Shown here in pieces: positions 17,708-26,823 of a DNA stretch of 64,000 nucleotides. The notes beneath the pieces are model-generated. The model searched no databases, had not been told where the DNA came from, and was given only the letters and a program-made list of their open reading frames with translations. The translations under genes and the position numbers were made by a program. The DNA comes from Candidatus Kryptoniota bacterium (GTDB lineage Bacteria > Bacteroidota > Ignavibacteria > Kryptoniales > JAKASW01). The DNA is taken from positions 186,001-250,000 of the forward strand of contig DATCTN010000030.1 in assembly GCA_036567965.1 (NCBI GenBank). Reading direction: 5' to 3'. Numbering within the stretch: position 1 is the first letter of the stretch; every line of letters begins with the position of its first letter.

Positions 17708-18775
17708 TTTTCTGCTATATATCCTTTTGACCTTCCTTTGCTCCCGCCGGCAGTCGACTTCAACGACTCAGAGACGACAAAGATTCTCTTGAAAGCGCGC
17801 ACAGAGCTGGGAGAGTTGAAGGGCTATTCATCCGCGCTCCCGAACCCGCTGCTTCTCCTCTCGCCCGCTGTGCTCAAGGAATCGGTCGTGAGTTCTCAAA
17901 TAGAAAACATCAACACGACGGTTGAGAGCGTACTGCAGATGCAGTTGTTTCCTGAAATTGAACGGCAGAAACCTGAAAAGGAAGTACTCCATTACAGGGA
18001 AGCGCTGCTGTGGGGGTTCGAACAGTTGGGCAAACTTCCTCTATCGTCGCGTATCGTAGTTGGTGTTCAGAAAAGGCTATTGCCGGGATCCGCCGGTGGC
18101 TATCGTAGAGTGCAAAACAGCATTCAGGATGTTGTCGCCGGAAAAGTAATCTACACTCCTCCGCCTGCCCAGAAGATTTCCGGACTGATGGGCAACTGGG
18201 AGAATTTCATTCATGATGGCACCGACCTTGATCCATTGATAATGTGCGTGATCGCTCACTATCAATTCGAAGCGATTCACCCTTTCCTTGACGGCAACGG
18301 CAGGACGGGAAGGATCTTGATGGTACTCTATTTGGTAGAGCGGGGCTTCCTGTCTATACCCTTGTTGTACGTAAGCGGCTACATAAACAAGAACAGGGCG
18401 GAATACTATCGCCTCCTCAGCGAGGTGAGCTCGAAGCGAAGCTGGAAGCCATTGGTCTATTTCCTGTTGAATGCTTTGTACCTTCAGGCAAAGGAAACGA
18501 AAGAGACTCTCACGGCTTCCATGGATTTGTATCGCAGGATGAGAGAGAAAATCAGGATCGATTTTCCTCGGATTTATTCCGGCGATCTTGTTGAAGCGCT
18601 TTTCACCTACCCGATCATCTCTCCCGTGAGTCTTGGCAAGGCGTTGGGCATTCATTACACGACCGCAAGTCGTTACCTGTCGACTTTAGCCGGCGCTAAG
18701 ATCCTCGGCGAGGCGGTTGTGGGCAAATATCACTTCTTCGTAAACAAGAAACTTCTCGGCCTTCTGAAGAAGTGA
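17702..18775 (+). CDS. Class II Fic-family protein AMP-transferase
   Basis: A 357-aa Fic protein. An N-terminal Fic_N-type region holds the inhibitory motif SSQIEN (residues 64-69, Glu68), matching (S/T)xxxE(G/N) and so class II with intramolecular autoinhibition. The catalytic loop HPFLDGNGRTGR is at residues 193-204, with His193 and the phosphate-binding GNGR intact. The C terminus (about 290-357) looks like a winged helix. Fic enzymes transfer AMP from ATP to target-protein hydroxyls; the target is unknown. There is no antitoxin gene next to it, consistent with class II. It stands between two copies of the upstream gene's 3' end and at the edge of the defence-like island. Confidence 0.92.
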   Translation: MSFSAIYPFDLPLLPPAVDFNDSETTKILLKARTELGELKGYSSALPNPLLLLSPAVLKESVVSSQIENINTTVESVLQMQLFPEIERQKPEKEVLHYREALLWGFEQLGKLPLSSRIVVGVQKRLLPGSAGGYRRVQNSIQDVVAGKVIYTPPPAQKISGLMGNWENFIHDGTDLDPLIMCVIAHYQFEAIHPFLDGNGRTGRILMVLYLVERGFLSIPLLYVSGYINKNRAEYYRLLSEVSSKRSWKPLVYFLLNALYLQAKETKETLTASMDLYRRMREKIRIDFPRIYSGDLVEALFTYPIISPVSLGKALGIHYTTASRYLSTLAGAKILGEAVVGKYHFFVNKKLLGLLKK

Positions 18776-18847
18776 AGGGGGTTCTTCTGACGCATTTACT
18801 AGACCACGGAGATCGCACTATTGTCATTTCCTGCGTCGTTAATCATG

Positions 18848-18877
18848 GCGGCGGAGAGGAAACCGCAGAAGACGTGA
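18848..18877 (+). repeat. Right copy of 30-bp direct repeat (displaced gene 3' end)
   Basis: Out of context, 72 nt after the fic stop, this segment still encodes Ala-Ala-Glu-Arg-Lys-Pro-Gln-Lys-Thr-stop, identical in protein sequence to the end of the gene at 16329-17606, with two synonymous changes. The 280-bp gap 18776-19055 otherwise holds a hairpin and the next promoter. Confidence 0.8.
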
Positions 18878-18939
18878 GCACGGATATACCTCGCCAATCT
18901 TCACTTCCTTTATTCTGGTAGTTGATTGCTCATACCTGA

Positions 18940-18969
18940 GGACTGACAGCTCTTAGTTGACGTCAGTCC
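18940..18969. repeat. Inverted repeat upstream of the STAND-ATPase promoter
   Basis: GGACTGAC (18940-18947) and GTCAGTCC (18962-18969) are a perfect 8-bp inverted repeat with a 14-nt loop. No T-tract follows, so a terminator is unlikely; its place just before the promoter at 18983 suggests a regulatory site. Confidence 0.4.
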
Positions 18970-18982
18970 GATTGGTGAATTG

Positions 18983-19014
18983 TTTGAACTTCATGGCCGA
19001 AAGAAATAACTTTT
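18983..19014 (+). promoter_or_regulatory. Promoter, TTTG-N20-TAACTTTT
   Basis: TTTG at 18983-18986, 20 nt, TAACTTTT at 19007-19014. It is 42 nt upstream of the large STAND ATPase gene and follows the same spacing rule as the housekeeping promoters here. Confidence 0.55.
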
Positions 19015-19055
19015 AAAGTCAAACGGGGACCGTCAAAAAGCAAAAAGGCGACCAC

Positions 19056-22000
19056 ATGCAAGTATTCGACTGGCGTAGAATAAGAGCTTTCAACAACTCT
19101 CAGAACAATGCCTTCGAGGAACTTGTCTGCCAATTGGCAAGTGAGGAACCTGTTCCCAACAAGAAGTCATTTAGAAGGGTCGCGGCTCCTGATGGTGGCG
19201 TTGAATGTTATTGTGAACTTGCAGACGGAAGCGAATTCGGATGGCAAGCAAAGTATTTCTTTACATTGGGAAGGTCCCAATGGGAGCAAATTGAGAATTC
19301 TTTCGAAAGAGCATTAGCCACTCATCCGAAGTTGTCTACCTATTATGTGGCTGCACCAATAGACCTACAGGACCCAAGAGATACCGAGAGACACTCCGTA
19401 AACGATGTGTGGAACGAGAAGACCAAAGAATGGAAAAAGTTTGCCAAAAGACGAAGTCGAGAAGTTGATTTTGTTTATTGGGGGAGTCATGAGATGCTTC
19501 TTAGACTCTCAAAGCCAGAACATGCAGGCAGGCTTCGATTTTGGTTCAACGCTGAGCAATTCACCGACGAGTGGTTTGCTGATAGACTTTCAGCAAGTAT
19601 TGATTCGCTAGGTAATCGGTACTCTGACGAGCTTAACGTTGAACTAGGAATTGCCCGACTATTTGACGCCATGGCGCGAACCGAGCGATTTAGAAATGTT
19701 CTGAGGAATCATTTGGTTGAGATCAAGGAAAAAGGGGACAATTTTATTAGGCGACTGGAAAAACGCAATTTAGGTCGGCTGAGGAGTGAAACGGAGGAAT
19801 ACTTGCGAAAGGTAACTGGGAAACTTGATCCGACAGACCTTTCTGAATGTGAACCAATAGATGTTGCCTCATTGAAGAATCTAAGTTCAAAATTCCTTGA
19901 CGGCCTCGATTCCCACCGAAAGGAAATTTATCTATCAAAACGGCAGCTCTCCGAGAACGCAAAGTCAAATGTAAATGGAGACGAGAAAGAGAACTATAGG
20001 CAGGAGAGCGATGATCTCGACGAGCTTAGCGAAAGTATTTTGGACTTGGGAGGATTGCTCGAGAGTAACCTTCCGATCCTTGCCAACAATCCAATCCTCA
20101 TTGTCACTGGAAAGGCTGGTGTGGGTAAGTCGCACCTTCTTGCAGATGCTGCAAAACATATGCAACAGATTGGCCACATGAGCATCTTATTGCTTGGACA
20201 GAAGCTTATCACTGAGGAAGAGCCTTGGACCCAGATATTAAAAAACGTATTGAGACTTGAGGGGAGTGAGGATGATTTTCTTGGGGCGTTAGATTCGCGC
20301 GCCGAAGCATCTCACTCACGGATATTGGTATTCATTGATGCTATCAACGAGGGAAGAGGAAAACTAATATGGCCGAATACTATTAAGGCTTTTATTAAGA
20401 CTTTTAAGAAATACAGATGGCTTGGTCTCGTCCTAAGCGTCAGAAGTTCATATGAGGACATTATACTTCCAAAAGAAATCATTCCTGCCGATTTGGCCTT
20501 ACGGGTCAATCATGAGGGCTTTGCTGGAGTGGAAAATGCGGCCACAAAGAAATTCTTTGAATACTATGGAATAGAAACCCCAAGTGTCCCTCTTTTGCAT
20601 CCTGAATACCAGAACCCATTGTTCCTAAAACTATTCTGCGAAGGCTTGAAGAAATCGGGACTCACACGACCTCCAGAAGGCTATGAGGGAGTAACAAAGA
20701 TATTCGAATATTATTTATCAGCAGTAAATAATAAACTTGCGAGGCCAGACCAACTCGATTATTCCAATTCTTTGGATTTAGTGGGGAGATGTGTATATCT
20801 CATTGCCAATGAAGTTCGAGTTTCATCGGAGAAGTGGGTTCCGTATGAAAAAGCGTTCGATCTTTTAGAATCTGAGCTAAGAAAGATAAATCCATCAAGG
20901 AACAATTTCCTGGAGCAACTTATTTCCGAGGGGGTTTTTTCGAAAGACATGTTTTGGATTGATACAAAGAAAACGAAAGAGGGGGTTTACTTCACGTATG
21001 AAAGGTTCGGCGATATGAGAGTCGCCGACTTGACTGTCAAGCAATTCCTCGGGCCCGAGATTTGGATGCGTAGGCAAATCAATGCGAAAAAAATCTCACC
21101 ATTGACAGCATTACTTGAAAGCTGTCTGAGAGCCTCTTGTCGGTTGAAGTTTTCATTAATCAAACGACTTTCAACACTTGCTGCTGATGAAGAATCCGCC
21201 TTAATGAACTCAGGGATGATAGAAGCATTCTCTATAATTTTACCAGAGGCCGTGGGATTTGAATTCTACGAACTGTGTCCTCGCACGCGAGACTATGACA
21301 CCGTCGTAAATGCGTTTATAGAATCCTTAATATGGAGGAAAGTTGAGACCGTATCCCATAGAGTCCTATCCTATATCAATAATTTCATTTCGGAGGGCGA
21401 AAGAACGGAGGACCACTTCTTAGAGATGCTCCTCTTAATTGCATCAAACCCGAGGCACCCGTTTAACGCCGAATTTCTTCATAAACATCTTTCCCGCTTC
21501 ACGCTTGCAGATCGGGATGCATGGTGGACAATCTACATAAACTCCAATTTCGACGAAGAATCCATCATAGCCAGGATAGTAGACTGGGCTTGGTTACCTG
21601 AGAATGTATCGAACGCGTCATCAGATTCTTTAAGGCTTATCGGAATTGTCTTGGCGTGGTTTTTCACGAGTTCAAATAGGTACTTGAGGGACTCGGCCAC
21701 GAAAGCAATGGTATGCCTCTTACATGAAAGACTCGACATCATGGAGGCAATCTTGCGGCAGTTCGAAGGAGTAAACGATCCTTACGTTTACGAACGGCTG
21801 TTCGCGGTCGCTTATGGAACAACTCTTAGGTCCGTGAAACTTGACGGCTTGAAGAACCTCAGCAAGTACATTTACGAAACTGTATTCCTCAAAGAAAAAA
21901 TTTACCCGCATGTTCTGCTTCGGGATTATGCGAGAGGGGTCATTGAGATCGCTCTTCGTGAAGGAATTTCTCTTGATATAGACGCAGTGAGAATTCGCCC

Positions 22001-23516
22001 CCCTTTCAAGAGCGATTTCCCGACAGTGTTTCCGACAAATGAAGATATAAAAAAATATGAATTTGAGCATGACTCGGAGGATTTCAAAGATCACTTTTGG
22101 AGTCAGAACGCTATTGTGTACTCTATGGTGACAGAATACGGGAGAGGAGTGGCTCGCTATGGCGACTTTGGTAGGTATATATTTCAAAGTGCATTTAGGC
22201 AATGGAACAAATTAGATCCCCAAGGATTGAGTAACGTGGCACTGAAGAGAATTTTTGAATTGGGATATGATGTAGAAAAGCATGGGTACTATGACCGTGG
22301 TATCGATCACCGACAAAGCTATGTTGGGAGGTCGGGGAGGAAGATTGAAAGGATCGGCAAGAAATATCAGTGGATTGCATTCTATGAATTATTGGCGCAA
22401 GTTTCGGACAAATTCCAAATGCAAGACGACTCCTCCTGGAGAGTAGAGAAGCTGATAGATTTTCAAGGACCATGGGAGCCATACGTTAGGGACATTGATC
22501 CCAGCATCACAGTTAAGAAAACTCTCTCTGAACGATACGAGAAGCATTCACGGCGCTGGTGGTTTGGTTGTCAATACAATGCCTGGGATGATGAAGCTAC
22601 AAAATGGTTAAAGGATACGAAAACTATACCTGAATGCAGAAACCTTATAGAGGTTCAAGACCCTGAGGGTGTAGCATGGTTGGTATTGGAAATACATCCA
22701 GAGTGGCAATCGCCGCCGGCTGGCCGAGAGGATTCTCCACAGAAGATAGTCTGGTGTCAGCTGCGAAGCTATCTGGCAAAGTCAAAAGACTTCAATAAAA
22801 TAAAAACATCTCTCAATCATGTGAACTTCATGGGCAGATGGATGCCCGAATCCAGAGATAGTTTATATGAAGTGTTCTATAGAGAGATGTATTGGTCCCC
22901 TGCGTATGACTCATTCGCAAGCCATTACTATCGAGGAGACGATTGGCATGATGTCACGCCACCAGGTAAAAGAGCGAACGGAAAAGTGATGGTCACGACT
23001 GAGAACTTCTTGTGGGGGGAGGAATACGATTGCTCGAAGGATGAAGCGATAAGATTTATGATGTTGAACAAGCCTGTATTCAACGGTATGAACCTTCGTC
23101 TTGGTTCTTTCGAAGGCGAAGTGGTTGATCGGTCGCGCAGAATCATGGCGTTCGACCCCTCAGTAAGAACTCGAAGCATTTCCTGCCTTCTTGTCAGAAA
23201 AAGAGAGTTTTTTGACTACCTCAAGAAAAATAATCTTGAAGTGTTCTGGGCAATGCTGGGGGAAAAACAAGTGTACCGTGAAGGAGCCCATAACGTACAA
23301 CCGAAAGTCTACGTAGAAATGAGCGGCTTGTACTATTTTGACGGAGGAATACTAAAAGGGAAGACAAAACCAAGATTGGTCAGGATCACCATCCCGAAGA
23401 AAAAGCCCTTATCAAAGAAGCAGCAAATGCAGGAGCAACTGCTCTCCAAGTTAGCTAAGAAGATCATGGCTGACGGTTATAAGAAACTGCAAAATGGGGC
23501 TAAGACCGAAGTCTGA
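19056..23516 (+). CDS. Mrr-like nuclease-STAND ATPase, candidate Avs4-type antiphage sensor
   Basis: A 1486-aa single protein. Residues 1-170 look like a PD-(D/E)xK (Mrr-like) nuclease: FEEL (20-23), PDGGVE (Asp46, Glu50) and QAK (64-66, Lys66). Residues 170-340 form a helical linker. A P-loop NTPase follows, with Walker A GKAGVGKSH (352-360) and Walker B ILVFIDAINE (423-432, Asp428), then a STAND-like helical region. From about 520 to 1486 there is a long mostly helical region with no motif I can name, the likely sensor. Avs4 proteins combine an Mrr-like nuclease with a STAND ATPase and recognise phage portal protein; membership here is inferred from architecture only. The gene is visibly richer in A+T than its neighbours, suggesting transfer. 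It has its own promoter. Confidence 0.75.
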   Translation: MQVFDWRRIRAFNNSQNNAFEELVCQLASEEPVPNKKSFRRVAAPDGGVECYCELADGSEFGWQAKYFFTLGRSQWEQIENSFERALATHPKLSTYYVAAPIDLQDPRDTERHSVNDVWNEKTKEWKKFAKRRSREVDFVYWGSHEMLLRLSKPEHAGRLRFWFNAEQFTDEWFADRLSASIDSLGNRYSDELNVELGIARLFDAMARTERFRNVLRNHLVEIKEKGDNFIRRLEKRNLGRLRSETEEYLRKVTGKLDPTDLSECEPIDVASLKNLSSKFLDGLDSHRKEIYLSKRQLSENAKSNVNGDEKENYRQESDDLDELSESILDLGGLLESNLPILANNPILIVTGKAGVGKSHLLADAAKHMQQIGHMSILLLGQKLITEEEPWTQILKNVLRLEGSEDDFLGALDSRAEASHSRILVFIDAINEGRGKLIWPNTIKAFIKTFKKYRWLGLVLSVRSSYEDIILPKEIIPADLALRVNHEGFAGVENAATKKFFEYYGIETPSVPLLHPEYQNPLFLKLFCEGLKKSGLTRPPEGYEGVTKIFEYYLSAVNNKLARPDQLDYSNSLDLVGRCVYLIANEVRVSSEKWVPYEKAFDLLESELRKINPSRNNFLEQLISEGVFSKDMFWIDTKKTKEGVYFTYERFGDMRVADLTVKQFLGPEIWMRRQINAKKISPLTALLESCLRASCRLKFSLIKRLSTLAADEESALMNSGMIEAFSIILPEAVGFEFYELCPRTRDYDTVVNAFIESLIWRKVETVSHRVLSYINNFISEGERTEDHFLEMLLLIASNPRHPFNAEFLHKHLSRFTLADRDAWWTIYINSNFDEESIIARIVDWAWLPENVSNASSDSLRLIGIVLAWFFTSSNRYLRDSATKAMVCLLHERLDIMEAILRQFEGVNDPYVYERLFAVAYGTTLRSVKLDGLKNLSKYIYETVFLKEKIYPHVLLRDYARGVIEIALREGISLDIDAVRIRPPFKSDFPTVFPTNEDIKKYEFEHDSEDFKDHFWSQNAIVYSMVTEYGRGVARYGDFGRYIFQSAFRQWNKLDPQGLSNVALKRIFELGYDVEKHGYYDRGIDHRQSYVGRSGRKIERIGKKYQWIAFYELLAQVSDKFQMQDDSSWRVEKLIDFQGPWEPYVRDIDPSITVKKTLSERYEKHSRRWWFGCQYNAWDDEATKWLKDTKTIPECRNLIEVQDPEGVAWLVLEIHPEWQSPPAGREDSPQKIVWCQLRSYLAKSKDFNKIKTSLNHVNFMGRWMPESRDSLYEVFYREMYWSPAYDSFASHYYRGDDWHDVTPPGKRANGKVMVTTENFLWGEEYDCSKDEAIRFMMLNKPVFNGMNLRLGSFEGEVVDRSRRIMAFDPSVRTRSISCLLVRKREFFDYLKKNNLEVFWAMLGEKQVYREGAHNVQPKVYVEMSGLYYFDGGILKGKTKPRLVRITIPKKKPLSKKQQMQEQLLSKLAKKIMADGYKKLQNGAKTEV

Positions 23517-23573
23517 AGAGGTGGATACCCACTACCGTCTTCACCGAAAGATCGCTCTACTGTGCAATTGCCA

Positions 23574-23605
23574 TTTGTTCACCCTAGGTAACCGTGTTAA
23601 CTTTT
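23574..23605 (+). promoter_or_regulatory. Promoter, TTTG-N20-TAACTTTT, near-leaderless
   Basis: TTTG at 23574-23577, 20 nt, TAACTTTT at 23598-23605, the same -7 octamer as the STAND gene. The -7 begins 12 nt before the GTG of the methyltransferase, which has no Shine-Dalgarno sequence. Confidence 0.55.
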
Positions 23606-23609
23606 AGCT

Positions 23610-25208
23610 GTGACAGGAAAGTTCAAGTCAAAACCGCTCGAGGGTGAGCTTCCCACCGATTATGCGGACAGGTTAGGACTAGAGTATTCTACCTTCGCGA
23701 CAAAGAACCACAAGAAGATCAAGGGGCAATTCTTCACTCCGACTGCAATTGCACGTTTCATGGGCGGGCTTGCGGATACTTCGAAGCGCTCCATTAAGAT
23801 CCTCGATCCCGGCTGCGGCACGGCTATATTGACTTGCGCGCTGGTTGAGAACCTGATCGAAAAACGGGGAAGAATAAGTTCAATCGACTTGACAGCTTAC
23901 GAGACCGACAAAAGTATCTTGAAGTTTGCCGAAAGAGCCCTTGAGTATCTTGGACGGTGGCTCCGTGAGAAAGACGTTGAGCTTAAATACAAGATTATTG
24001 CAAAAGATTTCATAATTGAAAACAGCCGGATTTTTGAAGATGGCCGCGCCATCGGTCTTATTGTTAAACCGGAACTGGAGAGCTTTGACTATATCATTTC
24101 TAATCCGCCGTACTTCAAACTTTCTAAGCAAGACCTGAGAACAAAAGTCGCCGAGTGCGTTGTCAGCGGTCAGCCTAACATCTATGCGCTCTTCATGGCG
24201 GTGGCGTCAAAGTTAATGAATAGAAACGGAGAGCTTATTTTTATCACGCCGAGAAGCTTTGCATCGGGAGACTATTTTAGGGCGTTCCGGAAATTCTTTT
24301 TCTCTAACGTACAGGTGAACCGCGTCCACCTGTTTGTATCCCGCCATGAGACATTCAGGCGAGACGATGTGCTTCAAGAGCTTCTCATCATCAAGGCAAA
24401 GTCATTAAACCAGAGCGAAGCCCGCCCACAGATTGTCATCTCTTCCTCTCACGGAATGAGAGACCTAGATTTATTGAGCGAGAAGACGCACACACAGTCA
24501 CTTCTGCTCGATCTCGATTCACGCGAGAAGATTTTGCATCTCCCCGTTACCGACACTGAAGAGAACGTGATCAATCTCTTCAAAAGTTGGAATCAGAGGT
24601 TGAGAGATTATGGGTTCCAAATATCCACGGGCCGCGTAGTCGCGTTTCGGGCTCGGAGATTCATCAGGGATACGTTTGAGAACGGAAAGGTCTTGTTGGC
24701 ACCGCTATACTGGCTTCACAATGTGACGAAGATGAACGTTCGGTGGCCGGTTCATAAACCCGGCAATGGCCAGTACATCGAGATTTGTAGAGCAAGCGAC
24801 AACGTTCTTCTCCCCAACCGTAACTATGTCCTGCTGCGGCGGTTCAGCGCGAAGGATGACAGGAGCAGGCTGATCGCCGCGCCTCATTTTGTGATGCCTG
24901 ATGAACCGGAATATATCGGAATTGAAAATAAGCTTAACTACATCTACCGCCTAAAGGGAGATTTGCAGAGAAATGAAGCGGTCGGAATTGCCGCCCTCTT
25001 GAATAGCAAGTTATTCGATACCTATTTCAGAACATTCAACGGCAACGTTAATGTGAGTGCGACGGAGTTGAGGGAAATGACTCTGCCACCCCTGGAAACA
25101 ATCAAAGAGATCGGCAATAGGATTATCGCAGGCAATGACTACAATGAAGCGACGGTCAATCATGTAGTGGGTGAGTTGTTTAGTGAGGAGGTAGCTGTAA
25201 CTAAATGA
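23610..25208 (+). CDS. Type II DNA N6-adenine methyltransferase (BsuBI/PstI-like system)
   Basis: A 532-aa methyltransferase. Motif X (KKIKGQFFTPTAIARFMG) lies near residue 35, the SAM-binding motif I (ILDPGCGTAIL) near residue 64, and the catalytic motif IV (ISNPPYF) near residue 165. The order matches gamma-class N6-adenine enzymes, and the length is close to M.BsuBI and M.PstI. A C-terminal target-recognition region follows from about 330. It protects host DNA from the restriction enzyme encoded immediately downstream, whose ATG overlaps its stop by 4 nt. The recognition sequence cannot be deduced; PstI relatives act on CTGCAG. Confidence 0.9.
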   Translation: MTGKFKSKPLEGELPTDYADRLGLEYSTFATKNHKKIKGQFFTPTAIARFMGGLADTSKRSIKILDPGCGTAILTCALVENLIEKRGRISSIDLTAYETDKSILKFAERALEYLGRWLREKDVELKYKIIAKDFIIENSRIFEDGRAIGLIVKPELESFDYIISNPPYFKLSKQDLRTKVAECVVSGQPNIYALFMAVASKLMNRNGELIFITPRSFASGDYFRAFRKFFFSNVQVNRVHLFVSRHETFRRDDVLQELLIIKAKSLNQSEARPQIVISSSHGMRDLDLLSEKTHTQSLLLDLDSREKILHLPVTDTEENVINLFKSWNQRLRDYGFQISTGRVVAFRARRFIRDTFENGKVLLAPLYWLHNVTKMNVRWPVHKPGNGQYIEICRASDNVLLPNRNYVLLRRFSAKDDRSRLIAAPHFVMPDEPEYIGIENKLNYIYRLKGDLQRNEAVGIAALLNSKLFDTYFRTFNGNVNVSATELREMTLPPLETIKEIGNRIIAGNDYNEATVNHVVGELFSEEVAVTK

Positions 25209-26164
25209 GCAAGCTACGCGAAGCCAAGGAAATCTTAGAAGCGTTGGGACTCCCTAAAGGACAACAGAACGAACGGTCCGCGCTCACCCTCCTAGCCCTG
25301 TGCGACCTGAAAAAGGACGGAAGCTGGCCTGAGGCAAAGCAGCTGAGCATGTCCGTTGTTGGAAACAAAAAGAATCCGAGGTTCCCAGGTATAATGCGTT
25401 TCATCCGGGAGCACTACGGAAGAAACTACGCCGAAAACTCCCGTGAGACATTCAGGCGTCAGACCCTTCACCAGTTTGTCCAAGCTGGTATAGTTGACCA
25501 TAACCCGGAAGACCCCAACCTTCCGACTAACAGCAAAGACAATCATTACCGTTTGACGGACGAAGCATTGCAGGTAGTCCAAGCTTATAGTACGACCAAC
25601 TGGAAAAAAGAGCTTGAGGATTTCAAGAAGAAGGTCGGAACGTTACGTGAGAAATATTCGAGTCAACGAAAGCTTGGCATGATTCCTCTCAAGCTCGCTG
25701 ATGGTACTGAGTTAAGTCTTTCGCCCGGAAAGCACAACGAACTTCAAATAGCTATTGTCCAGCAGTTCGCTCCGAGGTTTGCCTCGGGCAGTATTCTCCT
25801 TTATCTTGGAGACGCTGCCAACAAAGATCTATACTGCGATGCTATTGGGTTGGAAAGTTTAGGGATAACGTTTGATCAGCACACCAAGTTTCCAGATGTG
25901 GTCCTGTACGATAAACTGCGCAAGTGGCTTATTGTAATCGAGGCAGTCACTGCTCATGGTCCCGTGTCACCAAAGCGGATCATCGAACTCGAAGAGCTGT
26001 TGAAGGACTGCAAAGCCGGAAAAGTTTACGTCACAGCCTTTCCAGATTTCACTGAGTTTAAGAGACACACGCTCGACATAGCTTGGGAGACGGAAGTGTG
26101 GTTGGCCGATTCTCCTGACCATATGATTCACTTCAATGGCAGCCGTTTTATCGGATCGCGATGA
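25205..26164 (+). CDS. Type II restriction endonuclease, BsuBI/PstI family
   Basis: A 319-aa protein, the family's normal length. The N-terminal half (about 1-150) is a winged-helix-like DNA-recognition domain. The C-terminal half has a PD-(D/E)xK core: FPDVVLY (Pro230-Asp231) and LIVIEAVTAHGPVSPKR (from residue 242, Glu246), a hallmark of BsuBI/PstI enzymes. It cuts unmethylated DNA at the site protected by the partner methyltransferase. ATGA overlap with the methyltransferase gene gives coupled, later translation, the usual safe order. It is the last gene of the island. Confidence 0.9.
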   Translation: MSKLREAKEILEALGLPKGQQNERSALTLLALCDLKKDGSWPEAKQLSMSVVGNKKNPRFPGIMRFIREHYGRNYAENSRETFRRQTLHQFVQAGIVDHNPEDPNLPTNSKDNHYRLTDEALQVVQAYSTTNWKKELEDFKKKVGTLREKYSSQRKLGMIPLKLADGTELSLSPGKHNELQIAIVQQFAPRFASGSILLYLGDAANKDLYCDAIGLESLGITFDQHTKFPDVVLYDKLRKWLIVIEAVTAHGPVSPKRIIELEELLKDCKAGKVYVTAFPDFTEFKRHTLDIAWETEVWLADSPDHMIHFNGSRFIGSR

Positions 26165-26245
26165 GAGAGGCAAACTTCCTCGGTCGTCCTGATTCAACCG
26201 CGATCTGCCAATTCATCCACCTTCCACCGCGTAACTGAATGATGG

Positions 26246-26288
26246 TTAAGTTGAATCTCTCTCAGTGAGGCATCCTAGACTCAACTTA
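26246..26288. repeat. Inverted repeat at the island's right edge
   Basis: TTAAGTTGA (26246-26254) pairs with TCAACTTA (26281-26288), 8 perfect pairs with a 26-nt loop, between the convergent ends of the restriction gene and the CoA-binding gene. No T-tract follows closely. The next 100 bp (26300-26405) is A/T-rich with repeated CGATTTGA and GAAGTTT words and no gene. Confidence 0.4.
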
Positions 26289-26406
26289 GACTGAGTGTTG
26301 GACAGCGATCCGATTTTTTGTTTCGATCCTATCCGTCCGAACTTCTCGATTTGAGATCTTATTTGTCGATTTGAAATTTGACTTCTGAACTTTGAAGTTT
26401 CGAAGT

Positions 26407-26823
26407 TTATCTGATTAATCTTCGGTGTTCCACCATGATGCACTTGTTCATTACGACGTTCAACCCGTTATCGGAAGCGAAATCCCTGGCGGCCTCGTTG
26501 ATCACTCCAAGCTGCATCCAGAGCGTCCCGGCCTTTGCGGCGACCGCGTCCGCGGCTACCTCTTCGACGAATTCACTTCTCCTGAACACGTCGACAATGT
26601 CTACAGTCCTGCCGGCCGCAGTTACGGTTGGATAACATTTCATCCCTGCAATCTCTTCGTAATTTGGGTTGACCGGGATTACGTCGTACCCGATCTTCGC
26701 GAGATAGAGCATGATCGCGTTGCTGTCGCGTTCCGCGCTGGGTGACGCACCTACAACCGCAATCGTCTTTGCGTCCCGCAGAAGCTCCGCGATCTTTTCG
26801 TCGTTGAGGTCCGGTTGTTTCAC
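26407..26823 (-). CDS. CoA-binding domain protein (YccU-like)
   Basis: A 138-aa Rossmann-fold protein of the CoA-binding family: [17 protein letters not shown] near residue 18, [19 protein letters not shown] near residue 49, then [10 protein letters not shown] and [12 protein letters not shown]. These small proteins resemble the CoA-binding part of succinyl-CoA synthetase; the role is not established. The ATG overlaps the gcvPB stop by 4 nt (ATGA), so it is the second gene of that operon. Confidence 0.88.
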   Translation of the reverse strand: MKQPDLNDEKIAELLRDAKTIAVVGASPSAERDSNAIMLYLAKIGYDVIPVNPNYEEIAGMKCYPTVTAAGRTVDIVDVFRRSEFVEEVAADAVAAKAGTLWMQLGVINEAARDFASDNGLNVVMNKCIMVEHRRLIR

